Origin: Panax quinquefolius
Taxonomy: Eukaryota > Streptophyta > Magnoliopsida > Apiales > Araliaceae
Assembly: GCA_020205615.1 (NCBI GenBank)
Contig: CM035166.1
Location: forward strand, 82,141,135-82,205,134
Reading direction: 5' to 3'
DNA length: 64,000 nt
Shown here: piece by piece, positions 1 to 9,979 of the stretch
Layout: every line of letters starts with the position of its first letter
Numbering within the stretch: position 1 is the stretch's first letter
Translations under genes and position numbers: made by a program
The notes under the pieces: model-generated
Told to the model about the DNA's origin: nothing
Databases searched by the model: none
What the model saw: only the letters and a program-made list of their open reading frames with translations

Positions 1-717
1 AATAATTACAACACAATGGAACTATTTTTATCAAAAAAAATTATTTTTGAAGTTTGACTTTTTCAGAAAAAGTCAACTATTGACTTTTTGACCAAAAAGT
101 CAAATTCGGAAAATTTGTGTTAGTCTATTTTTACTAATTTCATCGTTCTAAACTCGAATATCATGTCCGCGTCTCCAAATTCAACTCCGAACTCAAATTC
201 GATTTTTAATAACATTCATCATTAATATTATAATTCACAATATTTAACAACCAGGTCGTTTCCATGAAAGGGGGGGCTTTTCGATAAGGATTTCTCCTTA
301 TTGGCGCGTAATTAGATGACCAAACCTCTCCTTGATAGAACTTCTAGACATTGTCAATATTGCAAATAAGAATATGAATAAATTTGTCATCTCAATTATT
401 GATTTAATAATATAACATATTATGCAGATGATACTATAACAATAATTGAATCAATAATATGAGAGATATGATGCAGCAATTATTGTAGCAATAATTGAGT
501 ATAACTGAGTGACTTCTCACGTAAGCATCAATAACCAATACCGTGTGCTACTATGCAACCACACATACTGTTATTTTACTACCGATTATTTTATAACAAC
601 TTGTTTACTTTGAAAAATTTTCAAATATGACCTTTAACTTTAAACTTTTATCAATTTAACTATTTATCAAAATAGAAAAATTGAATACTTTTATTTCATA
701 AAATTCGGGATCTCACA
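1..717 (-). mobile_element. LTR-A element, 3' LTR (start of U3 only; runs off the left edge)
   Basis: Read on the minus strand, this LTR begins TGTGAGATCCCGAA at 717 and runs leftward out of the window. It closely matches 37262-38006, the same part of the complete LTR-A copy. The polypurine tract lies directly next to it (718-731), so it is the 3' LTR of a minus-strand element whose 5' LTR starts at 1052. The part shown is U3. It contains the W-box cluster annotated separately and a segment around 250-360 that is homologous to the G1 LTR (the flank around 'gaccaaacctctcc'). No coding sequence is visible. Confidence 0.85.
52..103. promoter_or_regulatory. Cluster of five TTGAC (W-box) cores including an 11-bp palindrome
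   Basis: Five copies of TTGACT, TTGACC or the complement AGTCAA lie in about 50 bases. One pair forms a near-perfect palindrome: arms TTGACTTTTTG (80-90) and CAAAAAGTCAA (93-103) around two bases. TTGAC(C/T) is the core site of plant WRKY factors, and U3 is where LTR promoters carry such sites. The cluster is conserved in the second LTR-A copy at 37325-37378. WRKY binding is inferred. Confidence 0.5.
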
Positions 718-1051
718 ATCTCCCCTCCTTATGAAATTTCTCCCTCGAAATTTACGTACCTGGTAGTTCGAAGAGATGAGAATACCTTGCTTTCTTTTCG
801 GATTGTACATTCCCGATTATATCCTCTGTATCATAATTTTTTCATTGCTCATCTTCTATATTTCAGATATCATTCTAGAATATATCTTCAAAACAAAGGT
901 TAATTGACATATCACAAATTGTCATCTTAACAAGTAAAAAAATTCGGCTTAGGTAAGTCACACACTAGCAAAGTATATTACTCGTCTCTTCCCTCCTAGT
1001 TCTAGACTCATATATCCGCCAGCCACCATATCCCTAAGCTCTGATACCATT
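718..1051 (-). mobile_element. LTR-A interior, 334 bases, non-coding, with PPT and PBS
   Basis: This is the whole interior between the two LTRs. On the minus strand the primer site TGGTATCAGAGC (complement at 1038-1049) lies three bases from the 5' LTR end at 1052, matching the initiator tRNA-Met primer of plant LTR elements. At the other end a polypurine tract, AAGGAGGGGAGAT (complement at 718-730), abuts the 3' LTR. The bases before it (GAAATTTCAT) match those before the G1 polypurine tract at 11321-11331. No gag, protease, reverse transcriptase or integrase remnant is visible. The same 325-334 base interior occurs at 38007-38331, so it is a shared non-autonomous form and not a one-off deletion. 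Confidence 0.85.
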
Positions 1052-1385
1052 TGTGACGCCCCAAAATAGGTATACATCACCCATCTTGAGTCGCCAGATA
1101 TCATACTATAAAAATCAAATACAAACTTCATTTATACAACCGTTGAACTGTCGTACAAAGTACGACAACAGATAAGCTGTGAGTTTTAATACAAATACAT
1201 ATAACTCTCGTGGTGCCTCGACCACAAGACCTTACAATGGTACCTCACATAAAGGTACAGTCAAAAACTATTTTAGAAATTAAAATCTTTGGCAAGTGCT
1301 CAAGAAAACCTTCGTACATGGGAGGCCATTCGTCTAGGTTATGATAGATATCATATGTCCACAGAATTATCCTTGGTTGACCCAA

Positions 1386-1615
1386 AAGTCCCCAAATAAA
1401 AACAAGAAGATTACTATCGTCTTCTTTCTAATGCTGAGTCTTCTCTTGACATATAATTATCTCCGTTGTCTCCAAGTGTAAATTATATTTCAAATATACT
1501 CCAAGATCATATAGGTAGTGCTTGTAGATATACTCAGCAAGTGGATGTGCACAACCATGTCTTATGATAACACAAGGTTGTATGTCATTAGACATCTCGT
1601 ATGATAGTGGCAAAA
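1386..1615 (-). repeat. Duplicated LTR-A segment, first copy (second at 4345-4564)
   Basis: This stretch is near-identical to 4345-4564, from 'gtccccaaa' to 'tatgatag'. The second copy follows a sequence (to about 4344) that in the complete LTR continues differently (36835 onward, 'ttcgataatt'). So 4344/4345 is a rearrangement junction inside the LTR. Small open frames here are part of the LTR and not genes. Confidence 0.75.
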
Positions 1616-2236
1616 CACCCTTCCAAAGTTGGGTTCACCTCACCCTATTCAGTTCACCAAAATTAAATATCAAATGACGTATACAATACGACACACATAT
1701 CTAAAGTTCTCAATAAAATTATTTACATACTATTTAGGGAGAACCTCAATAGCTATGGACCACCGTTCTATTCCCTTGTTATCCCCGCTCGACCCAGCTA
1801 CACTCTTATTACCTGAAAGGAATTGTGAAGCAAAGGGTGAGCATAAATAGCCCAGTAAAGAATATCATTACTAAAGATAATTAAATTATCAATAGCTTTC
1901 GTTAATAATAAATCAGAGATTTAGAACATATGGTAGATGATAAAACTTTTCTACCATAGTTGCAGCGAAACGACCAATCCATTAATAGAGTCAAATAGAC
2001 CATAAGGTCTACTATCTTCTCCATGTTAAAAGTCCACCAACAATGTTTTATCCCTGCAAAATCAATCAACAGTTCCTGTCCACAATCATATAAATAACTC
2101 ATAATCATAATTGTGGTTCTAAATTCCTCTTCGCACCCAGGACGAAGATAATTTTCATCACCTATCTTCACCTAAAACATCAAAAATCATGGTTATACGA
2201 AATCACAATTCCTTCTCATAATCATACTAATAAATT

Positions 2237-2820
2237 AATCTTTGCACTACGGCCAAAGATATTCATTAACAATCCATCTCTGCACTACAGGCCAAAGACA
2301 TACAACTGTATTTTAGAAGAGTTAAGTAGAGCATGATATCTACTATCTTCTACGAATTAAAAGTGTATAATTAATATTTTATCGATGAGACTCAACTTAA
2401 TAAATAATCCACATCATCGAATCATCCCTGCACTACGGCCAAGGATATTCGTTAGTATCACATCCATGAATTTATATTACATCGCTGAGACTCAGCTTGA
2501 TAATCAATCCATATCACTGAATTATCCATGCACTACGGCTAAGGATATTCATTAATATCACGACCACGAATTACCCATGCACTATGGGCCAAAGATAATC
2601 GTGTTTTCATCAACGATCATGATCATGCCATAAAACAATTCATCTTTGCACCCTTGGCCGAAGAGAATCCATAGCCATAATCATACCAAAAACTATCCAT
2701 CAATGCACTACGGCCAATGAGGACTTTTACCACATCATTTGTAACATTACGGTCATGATTATATCGAATAATCCCTGGTTATAATCATACCAAGTCCATC
2801 TATGCACTACGGCCAAAGAT
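2237..2820 (-). repeat. Eight interspersed hairpin units with a shared loop (GGCCGTAGTGC type)
   Basis: Eight units, spaced about 40-100 bases, share a core that reads TGCACTACGGCC on the plus strand, flanked by short inverted arms. Examples are ATCTTTG/CAAAGAT (2237 and 2791 regions) and ATCC/GGAT (2424 and 2523 regions). The arms vary between units but stay complementary, while the loop is conserved. The same units occur at 14820-15410, 34700-35305, 40625-40820 and 41605-41850, and on the opposite strand in both G1 LTRs. An RNA role within the LTR is inferred only. Confidence 0.65.
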
Positions 2821-3689
2821 GACTTTCAACACATATAAGCATAAGGATGATGACAATGATATAAGCATTAATCAAACAAAACAAGGATAAATATTAAAGA
2901 CTTTAAATTTATCCAAATATTATCAATAACTTAATAAACTCATAATCTAATATTCTTAATATTATAACAATATTTTAATCACTTCTTAAACTTATGAACA
3001 ATTTATTTCAATTGTTTACACTTTACCAAATAATGCATTTAATCATTCAAAATGCCATATTCATAAGATTTCATCACCAATGATCAAATCCTCTTCAAAA
3101 ATCAGATATACCCTATATAGGATTCCCAAGCCATAAAATCCTATTTTTCAATTTTGTTACTTCACATAACATATTTAATTCATTTACTCATAACTAGTTC
3201 ATTTTCATGAAAAATACCAAATCATGTCCAACAATATTTATTTTTTCGGGATTTAGCGTAATATAGTCCCATATTGAACATATATTTTTCTCAGAATTTT
3301 AAAAATTTATTTACTATTTTTCATATGGCTAAAACTGCTGAATATTTAGACATTTATCATAAATTGTACTTTTGTCCAAAAATTCCGCAATTTACAGGGT
3401 ATATTCCTGTTATATATATGTACTCCCAATAAAAATTTCACCAATTTTGGAGTTAACCACAAGGAGTTATAAGGGTTTACTTTTAAAATAATTTTTTCCC
3501 ATAAAATCCATAACTCCTAATCTATACATCCAAAAATCGTCATTTTTGGATACAATCTAGAAAACTCATCAAATTATCATTTCAAATTTTTCAAGAATTT
3601 TTTAGGGTCAGAAAAGTTACGAAACTGCCCTTAGCAGAAACCCCTTTTGAATGAAAATACTATTAATATGAATACGAAGGATCATTCGC

Positions 3690-4150
3690 CATGCATGCGG
3701 TAATCCACATAAACTGGTTATTCCAACAGAATAATAAAGAATGGAACCAGGTCATGCGTAAACGCATAGACAGGATATTCCAACAGAATAATAAATAATG
3801 GAATAATGAAGAATTCACCGAGCACGCGATAGATCGCACGGCATGAAGTTATTCCAATGTAATAATAAAGAATGGAACCAGTCAAATGCGTAAATGCACG
3901 CAGGCGTGATATTACGGCGTAATAATAAAGAATGGAACCAATTCATGCGTAAACGCACAGACAGGATATTCCGACAGAATAATGAATGGAATAATAGAAT
4001 AATTTCACCATATATATAGTACTTCGCATAGACAGGTTATTCCAACATAATAATAAAGAATGGAATAACAGAAGAATTTCACCATCTATACGGTAGTCCG
4101 CGTATACAGGTTATTCCAACAGAATGATAAGGAATGGAATAACAATAGCT
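3690..4150 (-). repeat. About eight tandem ~60-base units with TTATTCCA/TGGAATAA inverted arms
   Basis: Each unit contains TTATTCCA or TATTCCA, then a short AT-rich spacer (acagaataataaagaa type), then TGGAATAA or TGGAACC. Many units can therefore fold into a stem of 8-9 base pairs. Between them are palindromic bits such as ATGCGT-AA-ACGCAT. Homologous arrays lie at 36165-36620 and, shorter, at 42185-42435. The tract lies 3' of the TATA box on the minus strand, so it is probably transcribed. Confidence 0.7.
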
Positions 4151-4325
4151 CTCTTCATGAATACGGAAGAAATAATACCCCTTACTATAATAATAATATC
4201 CCTTACCTCAAAAGAAGACTGGATACTGGAATGGTGAGGTAGCAGACTTCTCTTCTTCTTTCTCTCTATAATAATTGCTCTATAGCTTTAGTGAATTGGT
4301 GAGAAATGAAGGAAGAATGAGCTTC

Positions 4326-4333
4326 TATTTATA
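4326..4333 (-). promoter_or_regulatory. LTR-A TATA box (TATAAATA)
   Basis: On the minus strand TATAAATAG is followed about 25-35 bases later by a purine/pyrimidine-mixed start region in all LTR-A copies. The equivalent site in the complete LTR is at 36822-36829. This defines the likely start of the element's transcript. Confidence 0.55.
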
Positions 4334-4559
4334 GGAAAATATAGTCCCCAAAGAAAAACAAGAAGATTACTATCATCTTCTTTCCAATGGTGAGTCTTCT
4401 CTTGACATATAATTATCTCCGTTGTCTCCAAGTGGAAATTATATTTCAAATATACTCCAAGATCATATAGGTAGTGCTCGTAGATATACTCATCAAGTGG
4501 ATGTGCACAACCATGTCTTATGATAACACGAGGTTGTATGTCATTAGACATCTCATATG

Positions 4560-4564
4560 ATAGT
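4560..4564. repeat. Target-site duplication of G1, left copy (atagt)
   Basis: The five bases atagt precede the TG of the G1 5' LTR and recur at 14192-14196 just after the terminal CA. The uninterrupted target can be read at about 1600-1620 (tatgatagtggcaaaac). This proves insertion of G1 into LTR-A. Confidence 0.93.
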
Positions 4565-5920
4565 TGTAAGACCCCGAAATTTTTTTAAATAAAAAGGAAT
4601 TTCCTTTATTTATTATTTTGAAATAGTAAGGGTTGATTTGATTAATGTGGATAGTTAAGGGTTAAATATGCAAATATTTCAAAATAAGCAAGTGGTTATA
4701 AAATATTCATTGTTGTTAAGGGAATATTCGTTTGGTCGTGGAATATTAAATGCGGCCGGGAATATTCGTGCGTATTTACTCGCGACCATGTGTGGCCCCA
4801 TAACTGAAAAGCGATTGGATGAAGAAAACGACAAATATAAGTTGTTTTTAAATAACGGACGTAGTTATTGTTACCAATTATCATCGTTGGAATACCGGGT
4901 GGTTAAAACACACTAATACGCGTTGTTGAACAAGAGCACATACCTGGTATTGCACCAATTATTGATTCTTACGTAAGAAGGCACTACTTCAATAATAATG
5001 GTTACGATAATTCTTGCTCAATATTTTATTGAGTTAATAATTCTTTGCGTTGATATTTTATATTCTTTGTTGTTTCAATAATTGTCATTACACAATCTTT
5101 CATTATCGAAACAATAATTCATATTATCCGAATAATATTATTAGATAACATTATTGGCAATGTCTAGAAAGTTACATAAGGAGAGGTTTGGTCACCTAAT
5201 TGCGGCAGAAGAAGAAGAAATTCTTATTGAAAGCCCCTCTTTCCTGTGAACCTACACGGTTGTCAATATTGTGATTACGTAATATTATTTGTGAATAATT
5301 AATTATTGATTTATATGATGAGGAAAATATTGATTTTATGTGGATATAGATGGAGAAAATTTTTAAAATGACAATTGTTGAAAATTAATATTTTATCTTT
5401 TTCTCGATAAAATAATTCATTTAAATATATTATTTTAATAATATATTAATCGGTGATATTTTTACAATGAATGTGGGATATATGAGTATATGAGGAGGAA
5501 GAGTATTTTGTGGCATTAAATGTTTAACACATGTTTTGTGTGTTGGTGGACACAATTATTGATGAAAATTTGATTATAGCTTGTAAAATCACCCGTTTGT
5601 GGATTTCGGTCAATTTCTATTTGGAATTTGGAAAAACTTTCTTCTGCAAAGTTGTAGAGAATTGAATTTCCTATAAAAACTCATGCGAGATTCGAATTTT
5701 CTGATGAAAGGGCTATTTATTATGAATTATTGAAGTTCCAAGCTCAAATAATTGATTTTGAAGTTTAAAATATTTAAAATTAGAAAAACGTTTTTCTTAT
5801 TTTTTTCTAGAAGGTGGCATGTGTTTGATGGCTGAAATCAGATTCTAGACATGTGTAGAAAATAATATAATTATATTATTAATTTATTAAATTTTCGCTT
5901 TGGTGTTCTAAGCAATTTCC

Positions 5921-5928
5921 TATAAATA
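5921..5928 (+). promoter_or_regulatory. G1 LTR TATA box (TATAAATA)
   Basis: TATAAATAGGG occurs at the same place in both LTRs (5921 and 12704). It is followed by a CT-rich stretch (tttctctctctata) that is a likely transcript start area. The position, about half-way through the LTR, fits the U3/R boundary of a long plant LTR. Confidence 0.6.
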
Positions 5929-6205
5929 GGGTGCTTGGGTTAGAATTGAAAATCACACCGAAATCAAAGTTTTCTCTCTCTATATTATCGGCGTATTCTT
6001 GTGAGTATTTTGAGTATACTTTGAGTATTGCTATACGGTTGCAAGTCCAAGTCATAGCCTTATATCCTGTTTTAAATTAGAAATCTTGATCTTTCGAGGT
6101 AAGGGATATTATTTTTTTTTCGTAATGATATGATTTCTTCAAATATCATTATACTGAAATGTTGATCTGAAGTTTTTATCAAATTTGGAACTTTTTCATG
6201 TCGAG

Positions 6206-6412
6206 GTTACTATTCATGAGTTACTATTCACGAGTTACTATTCACGAGTTACTATTCATGAGTTACTATTCACGAGTTACTATTCACGAGTACTATTCAT
6301 GAAGCGTGAAGATGTTTTTGTGGAATTTCTATCTTTTGCCTAAGAGTTACTATTCATGTATACGGCACTATTCACGATATCTGACACTATTCACGTATCT
6401 GGTACTATTCAA
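6206..6412 (+). repeat. Minisatellite of gagttactattca(c/t) units in the G1 LTR
   Basis: Six or more 13-14 base units of the form gagttactattcacga lie head-to-tail at 6206-6300. Looser copies of actattcac follow to about 6412. The 3' LTR has the same tract at 12985-13195 with a slightly different unit count, as expected for a slippage-prone repeat. Confidence 0.8.
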
Positions 6413-6649
6413 TAGAAAAATAAAATTTCTTCTTTTCGTCTCAAAACATCTATTCGGATACTAACTCGATTGTATCCATGTTTTGATCATTCTTGAATTT
6501 TACACCACTATGATTATTTTTTGAGGTATTTTTTGGGCGTGGATAAAACCAAGTACGAATCCTTAATCCTTAATCCTTGTCATTTTGTTTCACCGGATTC
6601 GTTTCTTAAAAATATTTTCATCATCCTCGATCTTAAATGATGATATTAT

Positions 6650-6850
6650 TGAATATCTTTGGCCTGTAGTGCAAAATGAATGATTTCTGAAGAATATCTT
6701 TGGCCTGTAGTCCAAAGATGAACAGGTGTTGAGATGAACATGACCGATTGATTAATATCTTTGGCCTGTAGTGCAAAGATGAACAGGTGTTTAAATGAAC
6801 ATGACCAACTGATATCTTTGGCCTGTAGTGCAAAGATGAATATTTGATTC
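6650..6850 (+). repeat. Four hairpin units (ATCTTTG ... CAAAGAT) in the G1 5' LTR
   Basis: Units near 6655, 6693, 6752 and 6813 read ATCTTTGGCC, then TGTAGTGC, then AAAGATGAA. The arms ATCTTTG and CAAAGAT are complementary. This is the same motif family as in LTR-A, here on the plus strand, which is the sense strand of G1. The 3' LTR copies lie at 13430-13625. Confidence 0.7.
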
Positions 6851-7400
6851 CAGATGCATATTGATTGATGTTACAGGGATAAAATATTGATGATGGACTG
6901 TTAAATTCATAGATTATAGTAGATTTCATTCTCTACGTAACTCTTCTATGAATTATTATTTCATTGCGAATATTGATCTGAAACTTGTTGTCTATTGTAT
7001 TCTATCGATTTTTCCTGTTGAAGACTAACGATAATTTGTTGTATATTATCTTAGTCATAATATTCTTTTCGGGCTAGTTGAGCTCACCCTTTTCCTTGTT
7101 GTTCCATTTTTCTTCTCGGGAGGCGAGAATGTAATGAGTACTTAGTCGGGGTATGGAATGAAGGTTCTAGAGAGAGTTGTTTAGTAGTCCTCACCATTTT
7201 GTAAAATAATGAATCAATAATTATGATGGGGATTTATTTGCGTGTGGATATTGTCTAGAAGACAATATTATATTTAAACTCACAAATATATATTGTCGTA
7301 CTTCACACGACATTTGTATTATTGAAGTTGTAGTTTGCTTCTTGTACCATGTATTTGGCGACTCGAATGGGTGTTGTGTATACCTATTTTGGGGCGTCAC

Positions 7401-7415
7401 GGTTAATATCGAGCT
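7401..7415 (+). other. G1 primer-binding site, degraded
   Basis: The bases after the 5' LTR read ggttaatatcgagctt, recognisable as a worn TGGTATCAGAGCTT. The CAG of the primer site has become CG here. The tRNA-Met primer is deduced from the intact version in the related LTR-A at 1038-1049. Confidence 0.6.
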
Positions 7416-7570
7416 TAGGGATATGATCTCTGGCGGAGATCGGGAATAAAACTAGGAGGAGAGAGAGAGTAAATCCTTCGCTAGTATGTCCTACCTAAGC
7501 TTATTTGTTAGTTGGTCGATATATAGGGATATTATGTGATATATTGATTTCCTTAATTAACCCTTATTTT

Positions 7571-8800
7571 ATGACGATGTTTGAGAATGTCGATGAGAAT
7601 ATTAACGATGGAGTAAATGAGATCGTGGAGATGCTCATACTCACCAACGAGGAGAACGTGCAACAGTGGTAATGTTCCTCCTGTGAACAACACCACCGAA
7701 AGCGATGATGAGCGAGGGATGTTTAGAAGCTTTTTGCGGTTCATGCAAAATCGAGACGAGGAGACTCGTGTTCAAAATCTGAGGAGAAATGATAGCAATT
7801 CACGAGTGGTCACAATGAAGATTCAAAGTTGGGACCACGAGTGCAGGAAGCGGATCCGATTAAAGAAGAGCGTGGGTCAAACAAATTACCAAGATATTCG
7901 ATGTCTTGGGCACGGAGGAACGAAAGTTCCATTCGCCCTTTTATGTTCCGTGGCGAGGCGACATTCTTTGGTGGGAATCGTGAAGCGTACCATCCAACCG
8001 CACTCAAAGATGTCATGGGAGACGTTTGAAAATAGTTCAATGACAAGTACTTCCACGAAAGTATTCGTCGCGTATGAAGGAAGTGGAGTTTATTAGACTA
8101 GAGCGAGAATAACATGGCGGTGTCCCAAAGATGAGGCGAAGTTCATGGAGTTATCCGTGTTTGCACCTCATTTGGTGGAGAATGAGGAACGATGACGCGG
8201 ATGTTTACGAGGGTTTGAAACCCGACATACGTCGATATCTCATTTCTCATAAATTTTCTCTCTATTCGGATGTTGTCAGGCGAGGCTCAGTTGTTAGAGC
8301 GAGATAACGAAATACGTTCAACCGAGGGACCATAACCAGATCATCTTCAAGATAGCGATCATCGAATAACGATAACCACGGAGAAAGAAGAATACAGACA
8401 AAAGCGGTAACCACTCTGGTGGTAATCGTGGCCATGAAAATAGAAGAAGCGAGTCGGGAGGAGATTTTAAAAGAGGAGATTCAACAACGACCATGTGAAG
8501 ACGCCAACGCCAATGATGTAACTAGTTTTAAGGGAGGAGAACGACCACCGGTCGTATATGTTACAAATCACGGGAAAGAGGGACATATCATTGGCCCGCC
8601 CACAGCAGTTTAAGGTATGCTATAATTGTGGAAAAGAAGGACATATCGCTCGAGATTATGCGATATCGAAACCTAGTTCAATGGGGATTCGACTCAAAAA
8701 GATCGTCCCCCGAAAAAGTCAAAGTCAACGATTCGGGAAGAGCGTTTGTTGTGACCGGTCTATCAAAATGCAAGAACCCGAACGAAGTTAGCACGGGTTA
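7571..8800 (+). pseudogene. gag: G1 gag pseudogene (capsid region and zinc knuckle)
   Basis: The gag reading frame is broken into pieces. An ATG at 7571 opens about 33 codons. A longer piece at 7617-8096 continues in a second frame. Around 8080-8330, pieces in several frames resemble the conserved gag stretch ending GLKPDIRRYLISH (about 8210-8250), typical of the plant Ty3/gypsy capsid domain. A CCHC zinc knuckle, CYNCGKEGHIARDYA, lies near 8619-8663, with the last cysteine replaced by tyrosine. A more worn similar motif (NHGKEGHIIG) lies about 70 bases upstream. Gag would package the element's RNA. At least four frame changes make it non-functional as read. Confidence 0.85.
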
Positions 8801-9845
8801 GTTAATTATAAATTCTTGCGAAGTTTATACCTTACTAGAATCTGGGTTCTACCCATTCTTTTATCTCTCTTGCTTGCGCTCAACGTTTGAACTTGACTAC
8901 GGAGAAATTAGACTTTGACCTATTTATGGAGAATCCGTTAGGAGAAACTTTCATTACATCATTGTTTAGAAATCTTGCTTGATTCGAGTTGGCACTATCA
9001 CATTACACGTTAACCTTATTTCTATAGAGATATTTGTTTTGATGTGATTTTAAGGTTAACTACTCATCATGCCAAAATTGATTATTTTCGTAAGGTTGTT
9101 AGTTTTCATATTCCTAAGCAACTTCATTATTCAATTCAAGCAATCAAACCATTGTAGTCAAACATTTTCATATCAAGCCATGAAGTCATTCGTTTATTAC
9201 GGATGTCAAATTTTCTTAGTCCATGTTATGGATTTGAATAAAGACACGTCGATTTGAATAATATTCTGTTGTTATTGATTTTCCCGACGTATTTCTGAAG
9301 AATTTCTTGGCTTACTCCCAAAGCTCCGATATTAAATTTTGTATCGACTTTGAACCCGGATACAAAACTCATTTCTAAAATCTCATATCGAATGGCTCTA
9401 TTGAACTTCGAGAGTTAAAAATTCAACTATAAATTTGGTACTGAGCCTTTATCTTGTGACTTCCTTTGTGGAATTCACCTAAGCGAGACTCTCTGTAGGG
9501 GACGTCATATTCGATGCGATAGTAAAGCCGATAGGTGTCATTGTGACGTGCTATCCAAGATTGGGATATGAGTTACGATTTGAGAGCAACCTAAGTCGAT
9601 GAATTGAAATACGTAGCTTTCTAGGCTTAGTTGGTTATTATCGGAGATTCGTTGAAGGATATTCTCGAATCACTATTCCATTAACGCAGCTGACTCGTAG
9701 AGATACAAAATTCGAATGGAGCAAGGAATGTGGGAAGAGCTTGAAGAACTCAAGAGGAGACTCATTTCAAAGACATTTTTTACGATCATGCCATCCTGGA
9801 AAAGCGAAACGTGGTAGTGGACGCGATGAGTAGAAGATCATATGT
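8740..9845 (+). pseudogene. pol: G1 pol pseudogene: protease and reverse transcriptase/RNase H remnants
   Basis: At about 8790-8890 the protein reads like a retroviral-type aspartic protease, but the active-site D-S-G is ESG (LLESGF). At about 9270-9420 pieces match the N-terminal flank of plant gypsy reverse transcriptase (VIDFPDVF, then SNGSIELREL). At about 9605-9720 the segment [18 protein letters not shown] matches the region between reverse transcriptase and RNase H. The palm with its YxDD motif is missing: only about 180 bases separate these blocks where roughly 500 would be expected. At about 9790-9835 a remnant of the RNase H end ([10 protein letters not shown]) appears. Stops and frameshifts occur throughout. 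Confidence 0.8.
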
Positions 9846-9979
9846 GGGAACGAAAAGCGATGATGTCAAGTATACGCATAGAGCCAACTTTAATAGAAAA
9901 AGTTAAGATTGCTCAAGCCACCGACTTCGGGGAGTGATGCGTATGAAGAAGAAAGTACAAGAAGGAGCTATTAGGGCGA

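Larger units (their letters stand above)
4565..7400 (+). repeat. G1 5' LTR
   Basis: About 2.84 kb, starting TGTAAGACCCCGAAAT and ending at GGGGCGTCAC, with the final A lost. It matches the 3' LTR over its whole length, with scattered small insertions and deletions. It shares its last about 100 bases and several inner blocks with LTR-A in inverted orientation. The open frames at 4668-4916 and 6633-6929 are chance frames in LTR sequence. Confidence 0.93.

Noticed and set aside
2237..2820. CRISPR-like array (short repeats with spacers)
   Set aside because: Plant LTR context, irregular spacing, imperfect units and no cas genes. These are LTR-internal hairpin repeats.
7617..8096. 159-codon frame as an intact host gene
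   Set aside because: It lies between a primer site and a zinc knuckle inside G1 and is a frameshifted gag piece.
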